The notes beneath the pieces were generated by a model, which saw only the letters and a program-made list of their open reading frames with translations, was not told where the DNA came from and made no database searches. This document shows positions 54,786 through 62,850 of a stretch of 64,000 nt of DNA, in pieces. Numbering within the stretch: the first letter of the stretch is position 1; every line of letters begins with the position of its first letter. The position numbers were made by a program, and so were the translations under genes. Origin of the DNA: Luteitalea sp. TBR-22 (GTDB lineage: Bacteria; Acidobacteriota; Vicinamibacteria; Vicinamibacterales; Vicinamibacteraceae); assembly GCF_016865485.1 (NCBI RefSeq), contig NZ_AP024452.1:1386501-1450500 (forward strand), read 5' to 3'.

Positions 54786-56462
54786 ATGCCGATGCTCGTG
54801 TACCGAAGTGCGGGCCGAGACGTCGATCCCGGACTGGAGATCTCGCGATGCCTCACGATGGCCGCCGACGACGTCGACGAGGCCACCACGAGGCTCCTCG
54901 GGCTCGGCAGCCTGGAGGCGTCGCTCGTTGATGGCTGGTGCCGTACCCGCGACGGCATGGATCCGCGCGCCACGACCTTCAGCGTCGCCTCGCGCTGGGC
55001 CGCACGGGTGCTGCTGGCGTTGGATGCCGGCGATGAGCCCGCCGCGGCCGCGGCCGAACGGCACTTCCGATCCGCGACATCGGCGTGTCTCCGGTTGACG
55101 CTGCCGGCTCATGCGCACCTGCGGGTGCCCGAGGGATTCGCCTACTATGCCGTGCATCCGCTGGCGTACGCCGCCGCGGTCGCGCGATGCCTGGCTCGCG
55201 AGCGTCCCCCGCGCGTCGTCGTCGTGGGCCTGCGGACCATCGGCGCGACGCTCGCCGCCGTGGCGGCCGCCCGCTGCGAGGCCGAGGGGGTGCCGGTCTG
55301 GAGCACCACGCTGCGACCCCGCGGGCATCCCTTCGCGCGCGAATACGAAGTCGAGCAGGCGTGGTCCGCGCAGGTCGAGGCGCAGCGCGGCGCCCTGTGC
55401 CTGATCGTCGACGAGGGGCCGGGCCTGAGCGGATCGTCGTTGGTGAGTGCGGCGGCGCTGCTGGAGCGGCACGGGCACCTGCCGTCGCGGATCGTGTTCG
55501 TCTGCAGCCACGACCCCGACCCGTCGGTGCTCAAGGCCGCGGATGCGCGCGAACGATGGCGTCGGTACGGCAGGGAAGTGGCCCTCATCCGGTCACCCGA
55601 CTTCGCCCAGGACTGGTCGGCGGGACACTGGCGCGAGCATATCGGCCTGCCGCCGTCGGCCTGGCCGGCGGTGCACCCGCAGCACGAGCGTCACAAGGGC
55701 GTGCCTGGCACGCATCCCGACCAGTTGCACAAGTTCGTCGGCCTCGGCCCCTATGGCCTGGCGGTCCGGCGGCGCGCCGAGCGGGCAGCGGAGGCCGGCT
55801 TCGGGGTGCCCATCCTGGGCCATCACGATGGCTACCTCCAGATGCGTCGCGTGTCGCCCACCCTGCCGCTCGATCGCCGCGGCAGCGAAGCGCTGGCCGG
55901 CGCGCTCACGACCTACCTGCCGTGGCGTGCCTCCGCGATGCAGACCGGCGCACGGGCCGACGTTGACGCCGCCCTCGCACTGCTCGAGGGCAACACGCGG
56001 GAACACTTCGGCTCGCGGCTCGACGCCGGCCTGCTGCCGCTCGAAGGCCTGGCCCATCGCGCCGGCGCGCAGCCGGCCGTCGTGCTCGACGGACACCTCG
56101 CCCCGTGGGAGTGGCTCCAGACGCCGCAGGGCGTCGTCAAGGTGGACACGGCCGAACACGGCGACGATCACTTCCAGCCCGGGCCTCACGACATCGCGTG
56201 GGACGTCGCGGCGGCGCTCGAGGAGTTCACGTGGACGACGCCCGAGCGCACCTCGCTCGTCGAGCGCCTGACGAGGGCGATGCGCGACCCGGGGCTGGCG
56301 ACACGACTGCGGTACATGCAGCCGTGCTACCTCGCCGCCCGGCTCGGCTACAGCACGCTGGCGGCCGAGACCCTTGGCGACACGCCCGACGGACTGCGCT
56401 TCGGGCGCCTGCGCAATCGCTACGCACATCGCCTGTCGGAAGCCCTCACTATCACGAGCTAG
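54786..56462 (+). CDS. phosphoribosyltransferase-like/kinase-like fusion of unknown function
   Basis: 558 residues. The N-terminal half has a phosphoribosyltransferase-type core: PRVVVVGLRTIGATLAAVAA, then CLIVDEGPGLSGSSLVSAAA (the PRPP-binding loop pattern VDE-G-x-SGSS). The C-terminal third looks like a protein-kinase-like/APH fold: VLDGHLAPWEWL (in place of HGDxHPxN) and VKVDTAEHGDDHFQPGPHDI followed by AWDVAAALEEF. I do not recognise an assigned family. It is convergent with the gas-vesicle operon, separated by 72 bases. ATG 54792 is a second possible start. It could act in nucleotide or tailoring chemistry; nothing more can be said. Confidence 0.6.
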   Translation: MPMLVYRSAGRDVDPGLEISRCLTMAADDVDEATTRLLGLGSLEASLVDGWCRTRDGMDPRATTFSVASRWAARVLLALDAGDEPAAAAAERHFRSATSACLRLTLPAHAHLRVPEGFAYYAVHPLAYAAAVARCLARERPPRVVVVGLRTIGATLAAVAAARCEAEGVPVWSTTLRPRGHPFAREYEVEQAWSAQVEAQRGALCLIVDEGPGLSGSSLVSAAALLERHGHLPSRIVFVCSHDPDPSVLKAADARERWRRYGREVALIRSPDFAQDWSAGHWREHIGLPPSAWPAVHPQHERHKGVPGTHPDQLHKFVGLGPYGLAVRRRAERAAEAGFGVPILGHHDGYLQMRRVSPTLPLDRRGSEALAGALTTYLPWRASAMQTGARADVDAALALLEGNTREHFGSRLDAGLLPLEGLAHRAGAQPAVVLDGHLAPWEWLQTPQGVVKVDTAEHGDDHFQPGPHDIAWDVAAALEEFTWTTPERTSLVERLTRAMRDPGLATRLRYMQPCYLAARLGYSTLAAETLGDTPDGLRFGRLRNRYAHRLSEALTITS

Positions 56463-56534
56463 CTGCCGAGTCGCGGCGCACCCGCCTGGCCCCCGGCCGT
56501 CCCTGCGGCGGCGGTCGCCGTCCGCGACGATGGG

Positions 56535-57218
56535 TCAGAGCAATCGTCCCAATGGTCCCAGGTCGAGGTTGAGGTCGGCGGGATCGAGTCCCGCCTGGGC
56601 GGCCAGGTCGACGATCGTCTGCTCGAGCTCGTGCAGGCTGCGACCCAGTCGCTCGACTTCGGCGTCGGTCAGTCGCTCCGCCTCCATCTGCCTGATGGCG
56701 CGCCGTTCGAGCAGTTGCCTGATCACCTCGACGAGCGTCAGCACCAGCTTCATCACGCTGCGGCGGACGTTGTCCGGGTCGACGTCCCAGCGTCCTGACG
56801 GGACGTGGACGGGCGCTGGTTCCCGGGCGGCGATGCCGGCGGCCGGGAGCGAATCGGCCGCGGGGCGCGGCGACGGCGCCGCGTCGATGTCCTCGATGCG
56901 CCAGGGGGGGGCCGGGGCCTCTGCCGTCACGTCGGTGGCGACCACCTCCGCCTGCGCCTGCTCCCTGGCGTCCGACGCGGGGCTCGAGTGACCTCCTGAT
57001 GGCGAGTCGCCCGGTGGCGAGGAGGCCGCGAGCCGCTCGGCGCTCACCAGCAGGGCGGCGAGCTTCAGCGTGATCAGGTCGATGCCGGCGATGCCGAGGG
57101 CGACGTCGCCCTGCAGGACCACGCCCTTGTCCACGAGGCTGTCGATCACGTCGACGAGGCTGGCCTGGCCGCCGGTCAACGAGGCCGCCAGGCTCTGCGT
57201 CGGCTGGCGTTCATCCAT
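56535..57218 (-). CDS. gas vesicle protein: GvpA/J-type domain fused to GvpK
   Basis: 227 residues combining two vesicle families. Residues ~15-65 form a GvpA/J/M-type segment (SLVDVIDSLVDKGVVLQGDV, ALGIAGIDLITLKLAALL), then a Pro/Ala-rich linker, then from ~150 a GvpK domain (RRSVMKLVLTLVEVIRQLLE, LTDAEVERLGRSLHELEQTI, LDPADLNLDLGPLGRLL). GvpK is an essential accessory protein of vesicle assembly and is normally a separate polypeptide. It overlaps the upstream gvpF/L gene by 8 bases. It is the last gene of the operon. Confidence 0.85.
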   Translation of the reverse strand: MDERQPTQSLAASLTGGQASLVDVIDSLVDKGVVLQGDVALGIAGIDLITLKLAALLVSAERLAASSPPGDSPSGGHSSPASDAREQAQAEVVATDVTAEAPAPPWRIEDIDAAPSPRPAADSLPAAGIAAREPAPVHVPSGRWDVDPDNVRRSVMKLVLTLVEVIRQLLERRAIRQMEAERLTDAEVERLGRSLHELEQTIVDLAAQAGLDPADLNLDLGPLGRLL

Positions 57219-58017
57219 CGAGCGGCTCGTCGATGAACGTGAAGGGCGGCCAGGGGCCGGTGAGGGTGACTTCGTGCCCGTGGCCGCGCATCTCCCGCGC
57301 CAGGGCCCGGATGTCGCGTGCGAACGCGCTGCCGCCGGTCACCGGCACCAGCGCGGCCAGGTCCAGCCACACGCGTCCGCCCTCGGCTGGCAGCGGGCGG
57401 TGTCGTACGTCCTCGGCGTGGGCCCGGACGCGCGCTTCCACCAGCGCCGGCCAGCGCTCGTCGACGGCGATGGGCTGTCGCTCGCGCAGCAGGGCCCGCT
57501 TGCGCTCGAGGAAGTCGCGGCCGCTGGCCGGCGCGGGGGTGAGCCGGCGGACGGTGGCGGGAGGGACGCCGGCCGGTGCCAGCTGGGCGCGTGAGGCGCG
57601 CACCCCGTACTCGACCCGCCCGTCGAGCCGCTCGAACAGCACGGCGAGGCCTGGCAAGGCGTCACGCACGTGCGCGAGCGCCCGGGCCTCGGTGGCGAAG
57701 ATCGTGAACAGGCGCAAGGGCACCACCGGACCGGACCGCATGGCGCGGCCGAGCAGGTCGTGATGGCTCGCCGCGCAGCGCCCGAGCCACTCGAGGTCCT
57801 CGAGCCGGCTGCGGATGGCCTCCTCGGTGAAGCCCGCCGCCGGCACGTCGGACACGATCATCCAGTGGCGTTCGGTCACCGCGATCGCGCGAGCGCTGCC
57901 GACCGCGCCGGGCATGCCCGTCACCCGCCCGAGGCGGGGCACGGTGTCGGAACGCAGTACCCCGTGCACGTGCAGGAGTCGGTCCGGCTCGTGTGACGTC
58001 GAATCCTTACGCGTCAT
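57211..58017 (-). CDS. gas vesicle protein GvpL/GvpF
   Basis: About 268 residues from ATG 58017 (GTG 58026 is possible). GvpF/L fold: LLHVHGVLRSDTVP at the N-terminus, RSGPVVPLRLFTIFATEARA (the PLRF/GT block), FLERKRALLRERQ, and the C-terminal TGPWPPFTFIDE. These proteins are accessory components that bind the GvpA subunit before assembly. It overlaps gvpG by 11 bases. This copy is more divergent than the one at 58313. Confidence 0.88.
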   Translation of the reverse strand: MTRKDSTSHEPDRLLHVHGVLRSDTVPRLGRVTGMPGAVGSARAIAVTERHWMIVSDVPAAGFTEEAIRSRLEDLEWLGRCAASHHDLLGRAMRSGPVVPLRLFTIFATEARALAHVRDALPGLAVLFERLDGRVEYGVRASRAQLAPAGVPPATVRRLTPAPASGRDFLERKRALLRERQPIAVDERWPALVEARVRAHAEDVRHRPLPAEGGRVWLDLAALVPVTGGSAFARDIRALAREMRGHGHEVTLTGPWPPFTFIDEPLDG

Positions 58018-58309
58018 CGTCGCCACCGAACGTCACCGCGACCTCGCCGACACGGAGTGCCCCCTGACCGTCACCAGCCTGCAGCGGGTCCTCCCGGCGG
58101 GCCCGCGCCTCGCGAAGGGCCGCGATGATGTCCTGCTCGCGCGCCAGGAACTCCTCGTCGCCGATCTCGCCGAGTTCCACGGCCATCTGCGCGGCGACCA
58201 GTTCCTCCTGCAGCAGGCGCACCTCGTCGCGCTCCTGGTCGACCGCCAGGGCCACCTTGTCGAGCACGAACCGCAGGCCGCCGACGAGCAGCGAGTCGAT
58301 CAGGAACAT
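58007..58309 (-). CDS. gvpG: gas vesicle protein GvpG
   Basis: 100 residues. MFLIDSLLVGGLRFVLDKVA and ALAVDQERDEVRLLQEELVA are characteristic of GvpG, with GEIGDEEFLAREQDIIAAL following. It is a small accessory protein needed for vesicle formation, and its usual position is between gvpF/L genes as here. The acidic C-terminus (FGGDDDA) is longer than in many homologues. Confidence 0.92.
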   Translation of the reverse strand: MFLIDSLLVGGLRFVLDKVALAVDQERDEVRLLQEELVAAQMAVELGEIGDEEFLAREQDIIAALREARARREDPLQAGDGQGALRVGEVAVTFGGDDDA

Positions 58310-58312
58310 GTG

Positions 58313-59197
58313 TCAGGCGCGCTCCAGCTTCAGCCGGATGTTGACGAAGTTGTAGGGCGGCCAGGGGCCCGTGTACTTGAAGGTCAGCTTGTCGAACCGC
58401 GCGCCGAGTTCCTTGACGCGGGCGTCGAAGGCCGCTTCCTGCTGGCGCGACACCAGGAACGCCGCGTTCATGATCATGCGGTCGCCGATCGGCTTGTTCG
58501 AGCGCGACGCGACCGCGACGTCGCGCAGGCCGCCGAAGATGTCGGCGATGTACCGCTCGGCGCGCGCCTGCAGGGCCGCGTCGACGAGTCGCCCGTACTG
58601 CATGCGCGCGAAGTACGTGGAGCCACGCTGGGCTGCCAGCTGGGCACGCACCCGGCGGATGTCCTCGTCCTCCTCCTCGATCTGCCGCACGACGGCGTCG
58701 CGGTCCCAGAGCACCTTGAGGCCGAACTCGAGCTTGTGCTCCATCTTGTCGAGCACGTCGACGAAGGCGTCGTAGGCCGAGCGGAGGAACTCGATGATGT
58801 CGTCGCGGGTCTTGAAGACGGTGCCGAACGACATCGGCAGCACCGTGTGCTCCTGCATCACCGTCTCGTTCACGCGCTGGTGCGCCAGGACGTTGTCGCG
58901 CGTCGGGTCCTGCGTCCCCATCGGCACGTCGGACACCACGGCGGCCAGGTCGCCCCATTGCACCGTGGTCACCTCGGTGGGGGTCGGCCCGATCCCGAGG
59001 CGCCCGAAGGAGAGCGGACGCTCCGCCCTGACGATGCAGTACGCGTACTTGCCGAGCGAGGGCTCGGCCGCCGCCGCGGCCGTGGTGCGCCGCCGTGGCC
59101 GTGGCGCCGGGGCGGGGGCGAGTTCACGGGTGGCCGTGGCCGGACGCCGGCTCGTGCGGGCGGTCGTGGGACGGGATGTGGGAGCGCGCTTGGTCAT
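58313..59197 (-). CDS. gvpL: gas vesicle protein GvpF/GvpL
   Basis: 294 residues. A lysine/arginine/threonine-rich N-terminal extension (~45 residues) precedes the GvpF/L core: KYAYCIVRAERPLSFG, WGDLAAVVSDVPMG, LAHQRVNETVMQEHTVLPMS, FGTVFKTRDDII, then the C-terminal TGPWPPYNFVNIRLKLE. It is an accessory protein of vesicle assembly. Its ATG overlaps the stop of the histidine kinase gene (ATGA), so the kinase is translated with it. Confidence 0.9.
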   Translation of the reverse strand: MTKRAPTSRPTTARTSRRPATATRELAPAPAPRPRRRTTAAAAAEPSLGKYAYCIVRAERPLSFGRLGIGPTPTEVTTVQWGDLAAVVSDVPMGTQDPTRDNVLAHQRVNETVMQEHTVLPMSFGTVFKTRDDIIEFLRSAYDAFVDVLDKMEHKLEFGLKVLWDRDAVVRQIEEEDEDIRRVRAQLAAQRGSTYFARMQYGRLVDAALQARAERYIADIFGGLRDVAVASRSNKPIGDRMIMNAAFLVSRQQEAAFDARVKELGARFDKLTFKYTGPWPPYNFVNIRLKLERA

Positions 59198-61392
59198 GGT
59201 TCGAGGGGCATGGCCGCCAGCGTGGCCTCGCCGGTGGCCTGTTCGAGCAAGCCTGCCGACGCGCGCGTGCGTCCGACCGGCAGGGTGAGCGTGAAGGTCG
59301 AGCCGATGCCGAGTGCGCTCGTGAGCGACAGGCGCCCCTCGAGCATCGTCGCCAGGCGGCGGCAGATGGCCAGGCCGAGTCCCGTGCCGGGATAGGCACG
59401 GGTGGGCGAGTTGTCCACCTGCTGGAAGTCCTCGAAGACGCGCTGCTGGTGCGCCGGGTCGATGCCGATGCCGGTGTCGGACACGTGCACGTGCAGCAGC
59501 CGCGTCGATGGATCGTGGTCGGCGCGGATGCAGATCGAGCCGTCGGGCGTGAACTTCAACGCGTTGCTGAGCAGGTTCACCAGGATCTGCTTCACCTTCT
59601 GCCGGTCGGTGTGCAGGATCGGCAGGTCGGCCGGCACGCGCGTCTCGAGCGCCACCGGCGAACGCGCGATCACCGGCTCGAGCTCCTGCGTCACCTCCGA
59701 CACGAGCGCCTGCAGCGGGAAGCGCTCGCGGGTCAGCGGCATCCGCCCGGCCTCGATGCGCGAGATGTCGAGGATGTCGTTGATCAGCGAGAGCAGGTGG
59801 CGCCCGTTGGCGTCGACCCGCGACAGCGTCCGGCGCTGCGCCACCGACACTGCGCCGTAGGCCTCCTCGAGCAGCATGCTCGTGTAGCCGAGGATCGCAT
59901 TCAGCGGCGTGCGGAACTCGTGCGACATGTTGGCCAGGAACTGCGACTTCAGTGTCGAGGCCTGCTCCAGCTCGAGCGCCTGCCGTCGCAGCAGCTCGTT
60001 CTGCGAGGCGAGCTCCGCGGTCGCCGCCTGCACCTTGGCCTCGAGCTCGCTCGAGGCCCGCTTCAGCTCGCCGAACAGCCGCGCGTTCTCGAGCGCCTCG
60101 GTGCGGTCGTGCAGGATCGTCACGACGGCGACCAGCTCGTTGTGCTCCGAGAGGATCTTGCCGGCCACCGCCTCCACGGGCAGCGCGCGTCCCGACAGCG
60201 GATCGGTCAGCCCGATGTGCGACCGCCACCGCTGGTCGCGACCGCTCACCAGCAACGAAGACACGAACGAGGAGAAGTGCGCGTCGTTGGCGCGCACGCG
60301 GCGCTGCTCGGCCACTCCACCTCCCGGTGGCACGTCGAACAGCCGCTCGGCCGGCGCGTTCATCATCAGCGTCTCGCCCGACGGGCCGGTGACGACGATG
60401 GGATCGGCCACCGAGTCCATGATGAGGTCGAGCCGATGGCGCTCGGCGCGCACGTCGGCGTCGGCGAGGCGCAGCTTGCGGTAGTTTTCGTCGAGCTCCA
60501 TGCGCGCGCGACCGAGGTCGGTGACGTCGCGGAGCACCGAGACCATCGCCGTGCCCTGGTCGGCATCCCTGACCGGCGCGGTCAGCAACTCGAACAGCAG
60601 GTCGGAGCCGTCGTCGGGGTCGACGAGCACGACCTCGCGCGCCGGCGGGTCGGAGCCGCCGGCGAAGGCGCTCGAGAGGGCGGCCGAGAAGAACAGGTTG
60701 TTCAGCGCCACGGCGTGGCGGCGGCCCTCGCTCGCTTCGTCACCGGCGGCGAGCAACCGCTCGGCGTGCGCGTTGCCCATGATCAGCTTGCCCTGGCCAT
60801 CGGTCAGCAGCAGCGGGTCGGTGACGGCGTTGAAGATCGTGTACAGCAGCCGGCGCTCGTGCTCGAAGGCGCTGCGGGTGCTCGCGGTGTGGGAGCCGAG
60901 GGCCGACAGCTTGTCGCCGAGCACGGCAGCGACCCAGGGCACCACGGGGTCGACCACCTCGCGCATGGCCCGCAGCATCAGCAGGCCGACCGGCATGCGT
61001 CGCTGCGCGCTCCACATCGGCACCACGTGCACCGGCCAGGGCCCGAAGACGACGTCGGGCGGCAGCGCCCCCGCTGCGAACAGCGTCGGCTGGTCGACGG
61101 CGAGGGCCTGCACGACGGGGTGGGCGTGATCGGCCAGGTCGAGCGAGAACTCGCCAGCGCGGCCCGACGAGAGGCCGATGGCGGCGATGCCCCACAGGCG
61201 CGTCAGGTCGGCCGCCGAGGCGGCCACGAGTGCGTGGGTCACGCCGGCATGGGCGGCCAGCCACTCGAGCGCCTCCCGGGCGCACGACGCGGCGTCCTCG
61301 CAGGAGATGAAGAACTCGAGCAGCCCGATCCGCGGATCGTGCTGGTGCGTGCCCGTGGCCCGGGCCACGCCTGATCGTCGCTGCTTCGCCAC
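59194..61392 (-). CDS. PAS-containing sensor histidine kinase within the gas-vesicle operon
   Basis: 732 residues, no membrane helices visible. An N-terminal GAF-like region (ALEWLAAHAGVTHALVAASA) is followed by two PAS domains (LLYTIFNAVTDPLLLTDGQG; RLDLIMDSVADPIVVTGPSG), the dimerisation/phospho-acceptor helix LANMSHEFRTPLNAILGY (His ~490), and an ATPase domain (ILVNLLSNALKFTPDG, DTGIGIDPAH, GTGLGLAICRRL, GSTFTLTLP). It is cytosolic and probably senses a redox or small-molecule cue. It overlaps gvpF/L and follows gvpA-like by 28 bases, an arrangement that suggests direct control of vesicles; its partner could be the response regulator at 62133. Confidence 0.92.
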   Translation of the reverse strand: MAKQRRSGVARATGTHQHDPRIGLLEFFISCEDAASCAREALEWLAAHAGVTHALVAASAADLTRLWGIAAIGLSSGRAGEFSLDLADHAHPVVQALAVDQPTLFAAGALPPDVVFGPWPVHVVPMWSAQRRMPVGLLMLRAMREVVDPVVPWVAAVLGDKLSALGSHTASTRSAFEHERRLLYTIFNAVTDPLLLTDGQGKLIMGNAHAERLLAAGDEASEGRRHAVALNNLFFSAALSSAFAGGSDPPAREVVLVDPDDGSDLLFELLTAPVRDADQGTAMVSVLRDVTDLGRARMELDENYRKLRLADADVRAERHRLDLIMDSVADPIVVTGPSGETLMMNAPAERLFDVPPGGGVAEQRRVRANDAHFSSFVSSLLVSGRDQRWRSHIGLTDPLSGRALPVEAVAGKILSEHNELVAVVTILHDRTEALENARLFGELKRASSELEAKVQAATAELASQNELLRRQALELEQASTLKSQFLANMSHEFRTPLNAILGYTSMLLEEAYGAVSVAQRRTLSRVDANGRHLLSLINDILDISRIEAGRMPLTRERFPLQALVSEVTQELEPVIARSPVALETRVPADLPILHTDRQKVKQILVNLLSNALKFTPDGSICIRADHDPSTRLLHVHVSDTGIGIDPAHQQRVFEDFQQVDNSPTRAYPGTGLGLAICRRLATMLEGRLSLTSALGIGSTFTLTLPVGRTRASAGLLEQATGEATLAAMPLEP

Positions 61393-61420
61393 GCGTCCCT
61401 CGCCCGCGCGTGCCGGCCGG

Positions 61421-61744
61421 TCAGCGCGCCGTGCGGCTGCGGCGCACCGTGACGCGGTCGCGTTCGGTGACCGTCGTGCCGGGCACGACCGGCGCCGCCA
61501 CCGGCATGTCGGGCACGACTGTCGGCTCGAGCGCCGGCCGCGACACCATCGGGACCTGGCCGACGGCCTCGGCGTACTTCAGGTAGGTGTCGATCGATGC
61601 CACGACGACACGTGCCTCGACGGTGATGAGGTCGATGCCGACGAGGGACACCCGGAGCCAGGCGTCGATGACAATCCCCTTGTCGAGCACGCGGTCGAGC
61701 ACGTCCACGAGGCTCGACCCGCCGGCAGCACGTTCCACGGGCAT
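61421..61744 (-). CDS. gvpA: gas vesicle structural protein GvpA-family with extended tail
   Basis: 107 residues. Residues ~10-58 have the GvpA shell core: [53 protein letters not shown]. The shell subunit is usually ~70 residues; here a Pro/Val-rich tail of ~45 residues ends in TVRRSRTAR. Such tails occur in GvpJ/S paralogues, but the WLRVSLVGI(D/E)L signature and YLKYAEA favour GvpA. Only 6 bases separate it from the gvpJ-like gene. Confidence 0.88.
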   Translation of the reverse strand: MPVERAAGGSSLVDVLDRVLDKGIVIDAWLRVSLVGIDLITVEARVVVASIDTYLKYAEAVGQVPMVSRPALEPTVVPDMPVAAPVVPGTTVTERDRVTVRRSRTAR

Positions 61745-61750
61745 GGGGCA

Positions 61751-62128
61751 CTACTCCTGTTGGCGCCGGCGGCGCGAAGACGAGGGCTTGGAGGCGGCGG
61801 CGCGACGCGCGGGCGTGCGGGCCGTCGTCGGGGGCGTGGCGGTCGCGGCCAGTTCCTGCAGGCGCGTCTCGAGCCTGCGGACCTCCTCGCGCAACTCCTC
61901 GGTCTCGCGCGCCGTGACGCGGCCGGGCGCGAGGTGCCGGTCGTACGTCCACCAATCGAGGCCCATCGCCTGTGCCTTGTCGAGCGAGCACACGATGAGC
62001 CGCACGCGGATGGTGAGCAACTCGACTTCGGCGAGCGAGATCTTGACGTCGCCGCCGACGAAGAGGCCCTTGTCCAGCACCCGGTCGAGCACCTCGACCA
62101 GGCCCGTGCTCCGGGGCGTCAGGTCCAT
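61751..62128 (-). CDS. gvpJ: gas vesicle protein GvpJ-like
   Basis: 125 residues. GvpJ-type core: [53 protein letters not shown], then an arginine/lysine-rich tail (KPSSSRRRRQQE). GvpJ is a minor GvpA paralogue thought to form the vesicle tips. The frame extends upstream to 62245, but the extra residues are antisense to the response regulator gene, so ATG 62128 is chosen. Its start lies 4 bases after that gene's stop. Confidence 0.87.
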   Translation of the reverse strand: MDLTPRSTGLVEVLDRVLDKGLFVGGDVKISLAEVELLTIRVRLIVCSLDKAQAMGLDWWTYDRHLAPGRVTARETEELREEVRRLETRLQELAATATPPTTARTPARRAAASKPSSSRRRRQQE

Positions 62129-62132
62129 GGCG

Positions 62133-62552
62133 TCAGGCCCCGCCCGGGATGGCGCCGCTGGCGGCGCGGAGGATGCGCGCGATCTCGGCCTCGAGCGCAT
62201 GGGGCAGGCACGGCTTGGTGACGAAGGCGTCGCAGCCCGCGCCACGGGCCCGTTGTTCTTCGCCGTTGAGGGCGTGGGCCGTGAGCGCGATGATCGGGAT
62301 GTCGAGCGTGCGCGGGTCTCGCTTGAGCATGCGCGCGAGTTCCCAGCCGTCGATGCCTGGCAGCGACAAGTCCATGAGGATCACCTGGGGTCGCAGCGCG
62401 AGCGCCTTGTCGAGCGCCTCGTGTCCGTCGGCGGCCTCCTCGACGCGGTAGCCGCGCCGGGCGAGGAAGAAGCCGTACATCTCGCGAGCGTCTGGATAGT
62501 CGTCCACGAGCAGCACGAGCGGCGCTACTTGGACGGACGGAAGGTCGGCCAT
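62133..62552 (-). CDS. single-domain response regulator
   Basis: About 139 residues. Receiver domain only: VLLVDDYPDAREMYGFFLAR, phospho-acceptor Asp61 in LMDLSLPGIDGWELA, IALTAHA and the lysine in FVTKPC. No output domain. It is the first gene of the gas-vesicle operon, with the cytosolic kinase four genes downstream as its likely partner. Without a DNA-binding domain it may act by protein contact. ATG 62588 is an alternative start. Confidence 0.87.
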   Translation of the reverse strand: MADLPSVQVAPLVLLVDDYPDAREMYGFFLARRGYRVEEAADGHEALDKALALRPQVILMDLSLPGIDGWELARMLKRDPRTLDIPIIALTAHALNGEEQRARGAGCDAFVTKPCLPHALEAEIARILRAASGAIPGGA

Positions 62553-62786
62553 GGAATGCACGGGAACGCGCGACAGAGGTCGCAGCATAGTGCAGGGTCA
62601 GAGGCGCTGGCAATGCTGTAGCGGAAGAATACTCGTCCGTAGAGTCTTACGGATGAGCCAACGCGGACGCCGGCCGCCCGAACGAGCAACGACGAACGCG
62701 AGAGACGGAACGTCTGGGGAGGAGGGCCCAGAGATGCGTGCCCGTACGCTTACCTCATGAGTCGTCAGTCGAGGCGAGTGCAAAGC
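62553..62786. other. intergenic region between the gas-vesicle operon and the oxidoreductase
   Basis: Contains the gas-vesicle operon promoter region; AT-rich words (gaagaatactcg, gtagagtcttacgg near 62629-62652) lie ~90 bases upstream of the response-regulator start. No convincing coding region. The shorter ORFs seen here have no protein-like composition. Confidence 0.5.
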
Positions 62787-62825
62787 ACGACGCCCCCGGC
62801 GCCTCGAGGGCACCGGGGGCGTCGT
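62787..62825 (-). terminator. terminator hairpin after the oxidoreductase gene
   Basis: acgacgcccccgg ... ccgggggcgtcgt: a perfect 13-bp stem with a 13-base loop, 25 bases after the stop codon of the minus-strand oxidoreductase. No T-run follows. Confidence 0.65.
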
Positions 62826-62850
62826 GGGTGGAGCGTGCGGGCCGCGCGGG

